From positions 93,232-157,231 of the forward strand of contig CACRSC010000040.1 in assembly GCA_902651635.1 (NCBI GenBank): DNA of 64,000 nt. The letters are read 5' to 3'. Origin of the DNA: Mastigamoeba balamuthi. Lineage: Eukaryota > Evosea > Mastigamoebida > Mastigamoebidae. Shown in pieces: positions 10,975 through 20,589 of this stretch (position 1 is the stretch's first letter; every line of letters starts with the position of its first letter). Under the pieces are notes generated by a model that was not told the origin of the DNA, ran no database searches, and was given only the letters and a program-made list of their open reading frames with translations. The position numbers and the translations under genes are program-made.

Positions 10975-12775
10975 ATGTTCAATACCGCCCTCATCGCCGT
11001 CGTCGTCTCCGTGGTGCTGGTGGTGGTGCCTTCCGCTGCACTGGACTCTGCCCTCGTGCAGTACAGCTCTGCTTCGGACACCACCCTCGAGATGCGAGTC
11101 GCCGTCGGTGGGACTTGCAGAGACTGTGCGGCTCCCTCTGCTGTCCTTGCAAGCCTCCTTCTCATCCCCTGGCTCCGTAGTGTACGCGACTCCGCGGCTC
11201 TACGCAGAGGCGCAGTTCATGTTCCGCGAGGTCACAGCCATCGACGGCAGCGATGGCGTCTCGCTCGTCCCCGCGGCAAACGAGGACTCGTTCGTCTGCG
11301 ACGACGGCACGGGCTCCGGCCGCCTCGTCGTCAAGAGCTCTCCGCGGTCCCCTTCTCTGGTGCTGCCTCTCCTCCCAGCCTCTCGCATTCCGCGCTCACT
11401 TAGACCGCGCGGTTGTGCTGTGCAGTGTTCGTTCAAGAAGGTGGCGGGGCTGTCGAACCCCTCGCTGGTGTCGTTTGAGCAGGGGGGCAGGTACATCGGC
11501 TATGCCAAGGCCTACGACTACGACTGCGCCGCGTGGTTCGACGGCAAGCCCGGCTGGACAGTGGGCCTCGTTCCCAGGCCCGCGGCGTCGGCCCTCGCCA
11601 CCGCCACGTGGGTGTCGTCCGACGTCGGTCCGGTGGTGCTCTACGCGCAGTCCACGAGCTACTTCCTGGGCAACTGCAGCGGTGACGCCATCTTCACCGG
11701 CAGCGGCGACATCATGTGGGAGGTCGTCCCCGCGCTCGCCCGCAACATCTCGCCGACGGCTGTGAGCCTGAGGCTCCGCTCCAACGCGTCGCTGTTCCTC
11801 GGCGTCGACCCAACGGGCGAGCGGCAGCTGCACGACGGCTCCGCGACCTACGTGCCCATCAAGGTATCCGACTGCGCAGGCAGGGAGGCCGACTGCACGT
11901 GGGACATCGCTCGGCCGTCGTCGGACGTGTCCGGCGTCGTGGCACTGCGGCTCGCGGGCAGCAACTGGACGCTGGACCGCCAGTCGCACACGGCCGCCTG
12001 CGCTGCCGCCAACAACGGCGTTGGCGTGCTCTCGTCCACCTCAAGCGCCACGCTGGGGCTCTGGCGCGCGGCGCACTACATACCCAACACGCCCGCCGTC
12101 GTTGTTAACGAGACCAGCGAGAGCGCGCACGTGCGGCTGCTGAGCTGCTCCGACTTCAAACTGTGCAGGTCCTGCGTCACCGCCTCCATGTCGTGCGGCT
12201 GGTGCTCGGCCACCTCCACGTGCACACAGGGCACAGCGGAGAGCCCGGGGAACTGCTCGGCGTCCCAGTGGCTCTTCAACACCTGTGTTGCCGAAACGTG
12301 CGTGCTACATGCTCTCTGTGTTCTATTGTTCTGATCAGCACTGAACAATTCCGCATAACGCAGTCACGATGGGTCGACGGCACAGACGAGCATCGTGGCG
12401 CCTCTGGTCGGCGGCATCGTCGGAGGCGTCGCTGTGCTGTCCGCGGTCGTGGTGGCTGCCGTGCTGATCGCGAGGAAGAAGAACAGGCGGCAGCCCACAG
12501 TGGTCAACCTGCCGGTCGAGGGGGCGCCTGTGGGCTTCACCATGGACCTCACCGAGGCGACCTCTGTGGCCATGCAGCTCGCGAGCACCTGCACTGCATC
12601 AGGTGTCGCCGCAGACTCGGGTAGTAGCGGTTCCGGGCCCGTCGCCGCGCTGCCTGTGGGGATGTTTGCCCCACAGCTGCCCGACAACCCCTCTCTGGAG
12701 CTGCCGCCGGCCTCTATGGGCTGTTTTGTTGTGTCCGGCGCCACTGCGTCGGTCGAGCCACAGATGTCTCAGTAG
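10975..12775 (+). CDS. Type I membrane protein with AbfB-like repeats and PSI motif, paralogue 4
   Basis: Exons are 10975-11125, 11181-11326, 11426-12297 and 12364-12775 (about 526 residues, phases 1, 0, 2, as in paralogues 3 and 5). The order is signal peptide (MFNTALIAVVVSVVLVVVPSA), QYSSASDTTLEMRV, AQFMFREVTAIDG unit, CSFKKVAGLSNPSLV unit, a second trefoil unit with FLGVD, PSI motif CSDFKLCRSC...CGWC...C, membrane segment SIVAPLVGGIVGGVAVLSAVVV, basic KKNRR stop-transfer and a VNLPVEGAP tail. It is the only plus-strand member. Exon 2 is exactly 146 nt, as in the other four, which supports the unusual donor gtcgtc over the neighbouring gtcaag. Confidence 0.85.
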
Positions 12776-13041
12776 TCCATCGGTGTCTTTCGTTCAGAGC
12801 CCAAAGAACCTTCGGAGTCAATAAATGACAAGTGTCCACATTCGACTGTCTGGTGCAGGAAGGTGCGTGAAGGAGAAATGTGCGGTACTCTGTCCGTCCG
12901 AGGTCTTCTTTTGCGTTCGCAGTGCCAAAGAGGATAGATGAGGAACTCACAGCGATTGGCCCGCCTCCTGTTGTCAAAAAGAAGGGGACGGTGTTCTTCT
13001 AAACTCTGCACAGTTTCCTTGCGGAGGCGAGTCAGCGGGTC

Positions 13042-14830
13042 TCAGTGCGGCATGCTGGCACACATGGACAGCGACTGAAAAGAGCCGACTGAGGTGCTCC
13101 CCGGGCTGGGCGAATCGACGCTGAGGTGCGCCTCGAACACCGTCGCCACCGCCGCCGCCTGCAGCGCCCCGTTCACATCGACACCGCTGCCGCCGCTGCC
13201 CAACGCCCGCGCGGCCGTGTTGTGCGCCGACTCCTCGGCCAGGTCGATCGACCGCGCCGCCTCGAAGGCCACGGGCGCGCCCTCCATCGGCAGGTTGAGG
13301 ACCGACGGCCTCCGCTGGCGACGTCCCCGCGCGACCAGCACAGCGGCGACGACCACCGCAGAGAGCACAGCGACGCCGCCGACGATGCCGCCGACTAGCG
13401 GCGCCACGAGGCTCGCCGACGACTCCCCGCCGTCGCGGCTGCAGCGGGCGCGGGCTCAGCGAGAGGGCCGAGGGCCGAGGGGAGGGCAGAGGGCTCGGGG
13501 CTCACGCAGCAGCCGCGCAGGTGTCGAAGAGCCACCCGGAGGCCGAGCAGTTGCCGTGCCTCGTCGTGGAGCCCTCGGAGCAGACGCCCGTGTCCGCGCA
13601 CCAGCCGCACGAGAGGGACGTCGACACGCAGGAGCGGCACAGCTTCAAGTCGGCGCACCGGCCAGCGGCTGCGCTCTGGCTGGCGACGACGTCGGGAGTG
13701 TTGGGGATCGTGTGGCTGGCCCTCCACAGCCCCAGCGTCGCTCGCGGCCCGGCCAGCACGAGGGCAGCGCGTGGCCTGCTGCCTGCGGAGGCGCAGGGGG
13801 ACGTGCTGTTGGGGCCCAGGCGGCCCAGAGTCCAGTTGCTGCCCGCCAGCCGCAGCACGAGGACGCCCGAGGTCTCGCCCTGGGCCGGGGCGAGCGACCA
13901 CGTGCAGTCGCCCTCGCGGCCCCCGCAGCTGCCCAGCACAGCGGCGCGCGCGGTGGAGCCGCTCTGCTGGGCGTCGGCCACCAGGAACAGCGACGCGTTG
14001 GAGTGGAGCCGCAGGCTGACGGCTGTCGGCGACGAATTGCTGGCGAGGGCGGGGACGACGTCCCACGCGGTGTCTCCGCTCTGTGCAGCGAAGGTGGCCG
14101 AGCCGCGACAGCCGGCCAGCCAGTCGTCGGCGTGCTGCACGTAGAGCTGCACGGGGCCGACGTCAGAGGCCACCCACGTGGCGAGTGCGGGAGTCGAGGG
14201 CCTGGGGACGAGGCCCACGGTCCAGCCGGGCTTGCCGTCGAACCACACAGCGCAGTCGTAGTCGTAGGCCTTGGCGTAGCCGATGTACCTGCCCCCCTGC
14301 TCAAACGACACCAGCGAGGGGTTCGACAGCCCCGCCACCTTCTTGAACGAGCACTGCGCAGCGCCACCGCGCGGTCCAAGTGAGCGCGGAATGCGAGACG
14401 GGCGGCGGGGAGGAGAGGCAGCACCAGAGAAGGGGACCGCGGAGAGCTCGTGACGACGAGGCGGCCGGAGCCCGTGCCGTCGTCGCAGACGAACGAGTCG
14501 TCGTTGGCGGCGGGGACGAGCGAGACGCCACCGCTGCCGTCGATGGCTGCGACCTCGCGGAACATGAACTGCGCCTCTGCGTAGAGCCGCGGCGTCGCGT
14601 ACACTGCGGGGCGCAGGGGCTCGCGGGTCAGAGCGGTGGGCACTTGACGGCGCCCGTGGCCCCCGCGGCGCACCGTCTCTGCAGGAGCCACCGACGACGA
14701 CCCGCATCTCGAGGGAGGTGTCCGCGGCAGAGCTGTACTGCACGACCGCTGAGCAGAGCGCAGGCGCGGGAAGCAGAGGCGCCAGCAGCAGCGCCAGCGC
14801 AGGCAACGAGCAGCCGAGGCAGCGCAGCAT
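13042..14830 (-). CDS. Type I membrane protein with AbfB-like repeats and PSI motif, paralogue 5
   Basis: Exons are 14674-14830, 14458-14603, 13506-14353 and 13042-13438 (about 515 residues). A leucine-rich signal peptide (SLPALALLLAPLLPAPALC) leads into QYSSAADTSLEMRVVVGGSC, then the AQFMFREVAAIDG and CSFKKVAGLSNPSLVSF units, a third trefoil unit (FLVADAQQ), a PSI-like motif (CADLKLCRSC...CGWC...C), the membrane segment SLVAPLVGGIVGGVAVLSAVVV and a short tail with VLNLPMEGAP. Intron lengths are 70, 104 and 67 nt; donors are gtgcgc, gtcgtc and gtgagc. It converges on paralogue 4, with stops 266 bases apart, and is its closest relative by eye. Confidence 0.85.
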
Positions 14831-15655
14831 CTTGGTCGCGTGGTGATCGGGAAGGAGAAGAGAAAATGCAGGGCTGCGGCGGTCAGGAGTCCTTGCTGGG
14901 CTGGGCGTCCAGGGGGCACGTCAGCAGTTATCACTGGCACAGGCGTGCACCATCTGCGGATTATCCAAATATTGAAACCCGGTAACGCTTTTCCGCCTGT
15001 TCGCACTGTTGCACTGCACGTACGGTCGACGTCTCTGCCGAGATCTGAACCCGGCGGCGGTGTGGAGCACGGAACGGGGTGCGTGGGGCACAGCGGGACA
15101 GAGACGCGAGGCGGGTGTCCCTGTCGACCATCGCAAACGTGCGTGCGAGCAGACCGGGCTCTCCGAAGATGCCCGCACATGGGCGAAGAAGGCTTACGGC
15201 ACGCAGGCTCGCATGGCTCATCTCATGTGCACGGGAGCGAAGGCAGGCAGGCTGCCCGGAGGAAGAGGGGACCACGCTGTTCGAGAGTCGCTGCATTGTG
15301 GGCCAGCTCCACTAAGGGCACCGCTTCTGTGTCGCTCGGGTGATCCAGCAGCACGAACGCGCGCCCGCTGGTCCAATGCGGATTATGGAAGCCCAAGGAA
15401 GCACCGCGAAGTCGGCGGAACTCTCTGTTCTCTGCTTCTCGTCGAACCGCGGAAGAAGTGCATCATTGAGACTTCAGCGCGGCGTCGACGGAGGTAGCCG
15501 AACGGGGGCGACGCGAACACTCTGGCGCAGACTGCGAACAGCTCTATAAACGAACAAAGGCTTCTTATCAATAGGATGGCGGGTCCCAGGACTGCTGCGA
15601 GCGTCGGGACAGTTCTCCACGAGCTCCCGAAACGAGCAGAGAAAGCAGTGCGGGC
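14831..15655. other. Intergenic, no gene seen
   Basis: An 825-base gap upstream of paralogue 5 and downstream of the TPR-CHAT gene. Several short open frames overlap on both strands, as expected from high GC, but none carries a recognisable motif. Confidence 0.45.
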
Positions 15656-18462
15656 TCATCGCGAGAGCCTCTCGCGCGCGAAGCCCCCGACGAACGCGGG
15701 GCACGCCCAGCTGGCCGCTGCCTCCCCTCTGCGCTCGGCCGCCTCCCGCGCGCCCTCGAAGGCGTCCGCGGGCGCCTGCCCTCGCAGCAGCCCCGCGTAG
15801 AACTCCTCCACGACTGCGCTGCTCGCGAGGCCCGCGACGACGACGCACGCGGCCCCCGCGACGGCGAATGCACCGGCGACTCCGGCCACAGCGTCGCCCC
15901 ACGCGTCGCCCGCCGCCCGCGCGCTGACGACGACGACGGGGGCGCTGGCGAGCGGCAGGGCAGCGACCTCGGAAGTCCGCAGCCAGCCGTCGTCGTCGTC
16001 GTCGCCGTCGCCGTCGCAGTCGCCCGGAGCCCTCGCGAGGGCCAGCGCCCCCGCACGCGGGCCCGCCGAGGCCGTGCAGTCGATGTGCGTCGCCACGTGG
16101 ACGACGGCGGCGCCCCGCATCGCCTCGGCGGCCTTGGGCCTCGTCGCCTGGGCCCCCACGAGCTCCCGCGGCTCCGCGGAGGCCCGCAGGGCGCGGGCGA
16201 CGCGCGCGGCCTCGTCGCGGGCGTCCGGGAGCCCCGGGAGGGCCGGCGGGTCGGCGCCGGTGCCCTCGAGCGGCGCCAGCGACTCCGGGGACGCGGGCGC
16301 CGGCGAGGGGTCGGCGACGACGGCGGCGACGAGGGCCCGCTGGCGTGGCAGCGCCTCGGCGCGGGCGCAGAGCGCGTCGAAGACGGCGATCGACGGCGCG
16401 CAGGTCACCGCGAGGCTCTGGCAGAGCGGCGCGCCCGCCGGGGCCTCCAGGGCCGCGAACGGGGCGCCCCAGAGGAGCCTATGCGGCACGACGACGAGCC
16501 TGCGCGACCCGCACGTGCGCGCCAGGGCCGGCAGGGCGCGCGCGAGGTCCCCGGAGCCGAGCAGCGCCTCCGAGAGCCCGCGCAGCGTCTCGGCGGCCCC
16601 GGGGCCCCGCAGGCGGCACTCGCGGACGAGCTGCGCCAGGCGCTCGCTGGCCCGCCGGCCCTCGGGGCCCCGGAAGCTCAGCAGCCGCTCGGCGACGACG
16701 GCCTCGGGCTGCGCGCCGCGCGGGACGAGCCACGCCCAGAGGCCGCGCTTGGGGCAGACGTGGTACGCGAGCAGCGACGCCCCGCGCGACGCGGCGACGG
16801 CGCAGAGCTCCGCGGCCGCTGCGCGCCTCCGCGAGGCCTCGGGCAGCATCGCGCGCAGGCCGCCGAGGGTCTTGGCGCAGTCGCTGTGCTCGAGGGCCTC
16901 GGAGGCGCTGCCCTGGGCGGCCAGCGCGTCGACGAGCGCCGCTGCCGCTTTGCGCTGCAGCGCGTCGACGGCCGGCGAGGCCCCGGGGCCCGCGCGCAGG
17001 TCCTCGTCCCAGCGGACGGCCTCGCGGAGCAGCTCGCGGCCGCGGACGGCGTCGCCGGCGTCGGTGCGCGCGAGGCCGAGGCGGCAGAGCAGCGCGCCGA
17101 CGGCGTGGCGCTCGTTGGTGTCGCGGGCGACGACGAGGGCCTTCTCGAACGCCTCCGCGGCCGCCGAGGCGTCGCCGCCCGCCAGGAGGTCGCGGCCGAG
17201 GGCCTCGTGGGCCCACAGCGCGTCGGGCCTGCTCTGCGCGGCCTCTGCGAGGCTCAGCGCGCGGCGGTGGCACTCGAGCGCGCGGGCGACGTCCCCCGTC
17301 CGCCTGTGGCACGCGCCCACGCCCAGCAGCGCGCTGGCCTCGCCCAGCCTCTGCCGCGCCTCCACCGCGTACGCCAGCCTCTGCGGTCGCGCGTTGGGTC
17401 CCGGCGGGGCGGAGGAGAGCGCTGACTTACTTTCTTGTGGAACTCGAGGGCCTTTGCGAAGTCGCGGCGGCGCTCGAGCAGCGAGCCGATGTTTCCGTGG
17501 GCCAGCGCCACCGCCTCGCGGTCGCCCAGCTCGGCGCTGATGGCCAGGGAGCGCGCGTAGAGCCCGTAGGCACGAGCGTAGTCGTGCAGCTCCTCGTGGG
17601 CGAGGCCGAGGTTGTTGCACGCGCGGGCCACGCCGCTCTGGTCGCCCGACGCCTCGCTGAGGCTCAGGTCCCGCGCGTGGCACTCCAGTGCCCTCTCCAG
17701 CTCCCCCAGGGGCCTGTACGCGTTGCCCAGGTTCGCGCACGACGCGCTCTCGCCCTCCCTGGGCAGCAGGGGCTCAGTCAATTGATTTGCGCCCACTGCA
17801 ATTTGCCGCACTTGTCGTTCTCGGCGACGGCGATGTCGAGGCGGCGCTGGTGCATCTCGACGGCGCGCGCGTAGTCCCCAGAGCACTGGTAGGCGTTGCC
17901 GAGGTTCTGGCGGGCCTTGGCCTCCGAGGACACGTTGCGGCACCGCAGGGCGACGCTGAGGTGGCGCTTGTGGTACTCGAGCGCCTGCGCGACGTCCCCG
18001 AGGGCCATGTGCGCGTTGCCGATGCCCCCGCAGGCTAGGCCCTGCTCGTCCGTGCACCCGCGCTCCTCGGCGAGGCGCAGACGCCGCGTGTGAAGCTCCA
18101 GCATCCGCCCGAACTCGCCTCTGCGTCCCAAAAGGCGCCAGTGAGTCTTTGCAAAAACCGAAGTGCGAAAAACCACGAGAACCTCCGCTTGTACTCGTTG
18201 GCCAGCTTGCCCAGAGCCCGGCACTCGGCTGCAGCGTCTCCGCCCGTGCGGGCCTCGGCGACCGCGGTCATGAGCCCCTGCGAGGGTCGTGAGCGGCTGC
18301 AGCGCTGCAGCGAGGGGGAGAGGGGACGAGAGGGGAGGGGACCTGCAGGCGCAGATCGGCCTGCGAGGCGCCAGCGACGGGGGCCACGTTCACGGGGCTG
18401 CTCCTGACAGCGACAGTGGAGGGCGACCGCAGCGGAGAGCCGCTGGACACGGTGCAGCCCAT
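15656..18462 (-). CDS. N-myristoylated TPR-CHAT protein with degenerate CHAT active site
   Basis: Exons are 18343-18462, 18183-18277, 17812-18120, 17431-17758 and 15656-17380 (about 858 residues, frames consistent). The start MGCTVSS fits dual myristoylation and palmitoylation, so membrane attachment is likely. Residues about 50-420 form tetratricopeptide repeats of the LGN/TTC28 type (LGNAYQCSGDYARAVEMHQ, IGNAHMALGDVAQALEYHK). The C-terminal third matches the CHAT caspase-like fold: VVVPHRLLWGAPFAAL, then LPDARDEAARVA, then the histidine strand VVHVATH. Where the family has SAC, the sequence reads VVSARAAG, so the catalytic cysteine is arginine and peptidase activity is unlikely. The fourth intron has the only textbook gtaagt donor I found in this gene; another intron contains TCAATTGAC near the branch-point position. 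A scaffold or pseudo-protease role is inferred. Confidence 0.85.
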
Positions 18463-18857
18463 TTCCGTACTGAGCCAATTACAGCAACACAAGAACTGCG
18501 CAGTCCTGTGGCCAAAAATAGGGTAGATATCGCCACCCCGATACAAAATGTAAGATATCCTGGCGTTTTTCTGTCCCCCTGCGCACTCCTCTGCTTTCAG
18601 AGGTTGCCGCCTCGGGAGGGCCGGTACTACTCGTTCTCGCCGCGGCATGGAGATTTCTGCTTCAGACGAGATATCAGAATCAGAATTTATCGCTTAGTAG
18701 TAAGTAGGCCAAAACAACCACGAAATCTTCGGAGATTCTGGAGTAGCAGAAAGCTCAAGGGATGAGGAAGATCGGGACTCCCGCCTTTGCAGTACCGCGG
18801 CCTCTCGTCTGCTCATTGGCCACAGATAGCCCCGAGTTGTCTGTAGCCAACAAAGTT
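18463..18857. other. Intergenic between TPR-CHAT and tRNA-Thr
   Basis: This stretch of 395 bases lies upstream of the TPR-CHAT start and the tRNA. It contains repeated GATATC-like words (around 18525, 18553 and 18668) but no exon that I can support. Confidence 0.4.
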
Positions 18858-18928
18858 GGCTCGGTAGCATAATGGTATTGCGTCTGTCTCGTAAACAGAA
18901 GGTTGAGGGTTCGATTCCCTCCCGAGCC
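18858..18928 (+). tRNA. tRNA-Thr (anticodon CGT)
   Basis: The 71-base sequence folds as a full cloverleaf. The acceptor stem GGCTCGG pairs with CCGAGCC. The D arm begins GCA and closes with TGC. The anticodon stem TCTGT/ACAGA encloses the loop CTCGTAA, placing CGT at positions 34-36 (reads ACG, threonine). The variable loop is AGGTT, and the T arm GAGGG-TTCGATT-CCCTC includes an intact B box. No intron and no encoded CCA, as expected for a nuclear tRNA gene. Confidence 0.95.
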
Positions 18929-18933
18929 TTTTT
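18929..18933 (+). terminator. RNA polymerase III T-run terminator
   Basis: Five consecutive T residues directly follow the tRNA acceptor stem, matching a Pol III terminator. Confidence 0.8.
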
Positions 18934-19043
18934 GTAAAAGACGGTCCTTGATCCTGCGATACGATTTTTGGCGGCGCGCAGTATCTCGGAGCATAAACGG
19001 TAATCGCGTATTGATTCGCAGCCACCACCCGCGTGCCCGTGCC

Positions 19044-20169
19044 ATGGGGAACAAGCAGGAGAAGGAGGCAGCGGCCAAGTTCCAGGAGCAGACGAACATC
19101 GGGAACGTGCCGGCCAAGACGGTGGAGGCGGTCTTCCGGCGCTTCGCTGCGCACGAGGCGGGCGGCCAGCCCACGCTCAACCACCGCCTCTTCGACGACG
19201 CCCTCGAGGCCCTCGAGAAGGACGGCCTCAAGAAGATCTCCCACACGCCCCTCTCCCGCCAGCTCTTCCGCGTCTTCGACCGCGACAACTCGTGCGCGGG
19301 ATCGCCGCTCTGCTCTCTCTATTTTCGCGATTTGAGTTTGAATTTTCAAATATTTCAAATTGCCGGGCGATATTTGAGATTTTTGTTTCCCTCACGCACG
19401 CGCGTGCCGCCCAGGGGGTCGATCGACCTGAACGAGTTCATCACGGGGATCACGCTGCTGAGCAACGGGACGCTGGACGACAAGGCCGAGGTCACGTTCA
19501 AGGCGTTTGACACCAACAAGAACGGGTACATCGAGGAGAGCGAGCTCGTCGAGATGGTCTCGGCCAGCTACGACGCCGCCGTCAAGGTGCCCTGCCCGCC
19601 TTTGTATACCCCTCCCCCCCCCCTTCCCACATGCTTGTTCTGTCCTGTGCAACGTCTGCGTGGTTGTCACATCACATCCCGGAATGACCTCTGCAGTTCG
19701 CTGTGGGACAAATCCCTGGGGCGAAAATCTGCGTGGCCCTGCGGTGAATTGTGTTCTGGGAATTGGAATTCGAGAATTGAATCTCTCGCGGGGGCGGTGC
19801 CCCTGCGGCAAGTAAGGCGCAGAGCCCACACGCTCTGATCCGTGCGCGGGTGCTCGTGCTTCGCAGGTGGCGCTGTCGCTGTCGGACCTGTCCAAGATGG
19901 ACGAGCTGACGAGCTCCGTGGTCTCGATGGTGCGCACGCAGATGGAGGGCCTCGCGCGCGACATGATGCAGAAGCTCGACACCAACCACGACGGCCGCCT
20001 CGACCTCGAGGAGTGCGCACACACCCCCGAGCCAGCCTTCACACAGCCCCCCCCTGGCTGACCCGTTCGTTCGATGTGATGTGGCAGGTTCAAGACGTTC
20101 TGCAGGAACGTGGACGATATCAAGGCCACTGTCAACGGGCTCGGCGGCAAGGTCAACATCATCGCGTGA
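19044..20169 (+). CDS. N-myristoylated EF-hand calcium-binding protein
   Basis: Exons are 19044-19291, 19415-19586, 19867-20012 and 20088-20169 (215 residues, all phases consistent). The protein starts MGNKQEK, a good N-myristoylation signal. Three canonical EF-hand loops are visible: DRDNSGSIDLNE (split by intron 1), DTNKNGYIEESE and DTNHDGRLDLEE (split by intron 3). An N-terminal helix pair may be a fourth, degenerate hand. Size and layout suit the calcineurin B / neuronal calcium sensor / CIB group, so a calcium-dependent membrane-linked regulator is likely; the exact orthologue is not clear. Intron 1 is AT-rich (ATTTTCAAATATTTC) against GC-rich exons. The tRNA gene ends 115 bases upstream. 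Confidence 0.9.
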
Positions 20170-20589
20170 GGAGCCCAGCAGGACTGACTGTCAGATTACC
20201 CCCGGGGGGCCACCCGACCGACCGACGGCGGCACCATAACATGCACCCTTTCCCGAGACCACCCACGATAACAGACGATTGCATTTGACCACCCGTTCCC
20301 TGCTGTCAGCCCACAGCGCCCCCCGGCCCATGTGACACCCCGGCCGCGCATCAAGTTGTGACGGGAGATCCGGGGATCTTGTGCAGATCTACTAGAAATC
20401 GGCGGGGGCAGGACCCGGACCCCGCCGCTGCCACACGAGCTCGCCCGCGCACGCATCGCCGCACGCAGCGCCCTCCCCCACCCCTCCGCGCTCCGCCGCC
20501 GTCTCACGCGCCGCGCCGCCCCGCGCCCCGTGCCCGCGCGCCCAGCACAGCAACAGCAGCGGCACTCCACAGGAAAGAAGATATCATCC
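20170..20589. other. Intergenic between EF-hand and AlkD-like genes
   Basis: 420 bases between two plus-strand genes. Contains CCCCGGGG-type words and GC-rich sequence but no start codon in frame with the downstream gene before 20590 and no RNA gene that I can see. Confidence 0.4.

Noticed and set aside
15656-17540. Long plus-strand frames opposite the TPR-CHAT gene (up to about 500 residues).
   Set aside because: They are Arg/Ala/Gly-rich shadows produced by high GC; the minus strand carries TPR and CHAT motifs with consistent splicing.
20530-20589. An upstream start for the AlkD-like gene at 20530.
   Set aside because: That codon is GTG; the first ATG in frame is at 20590.
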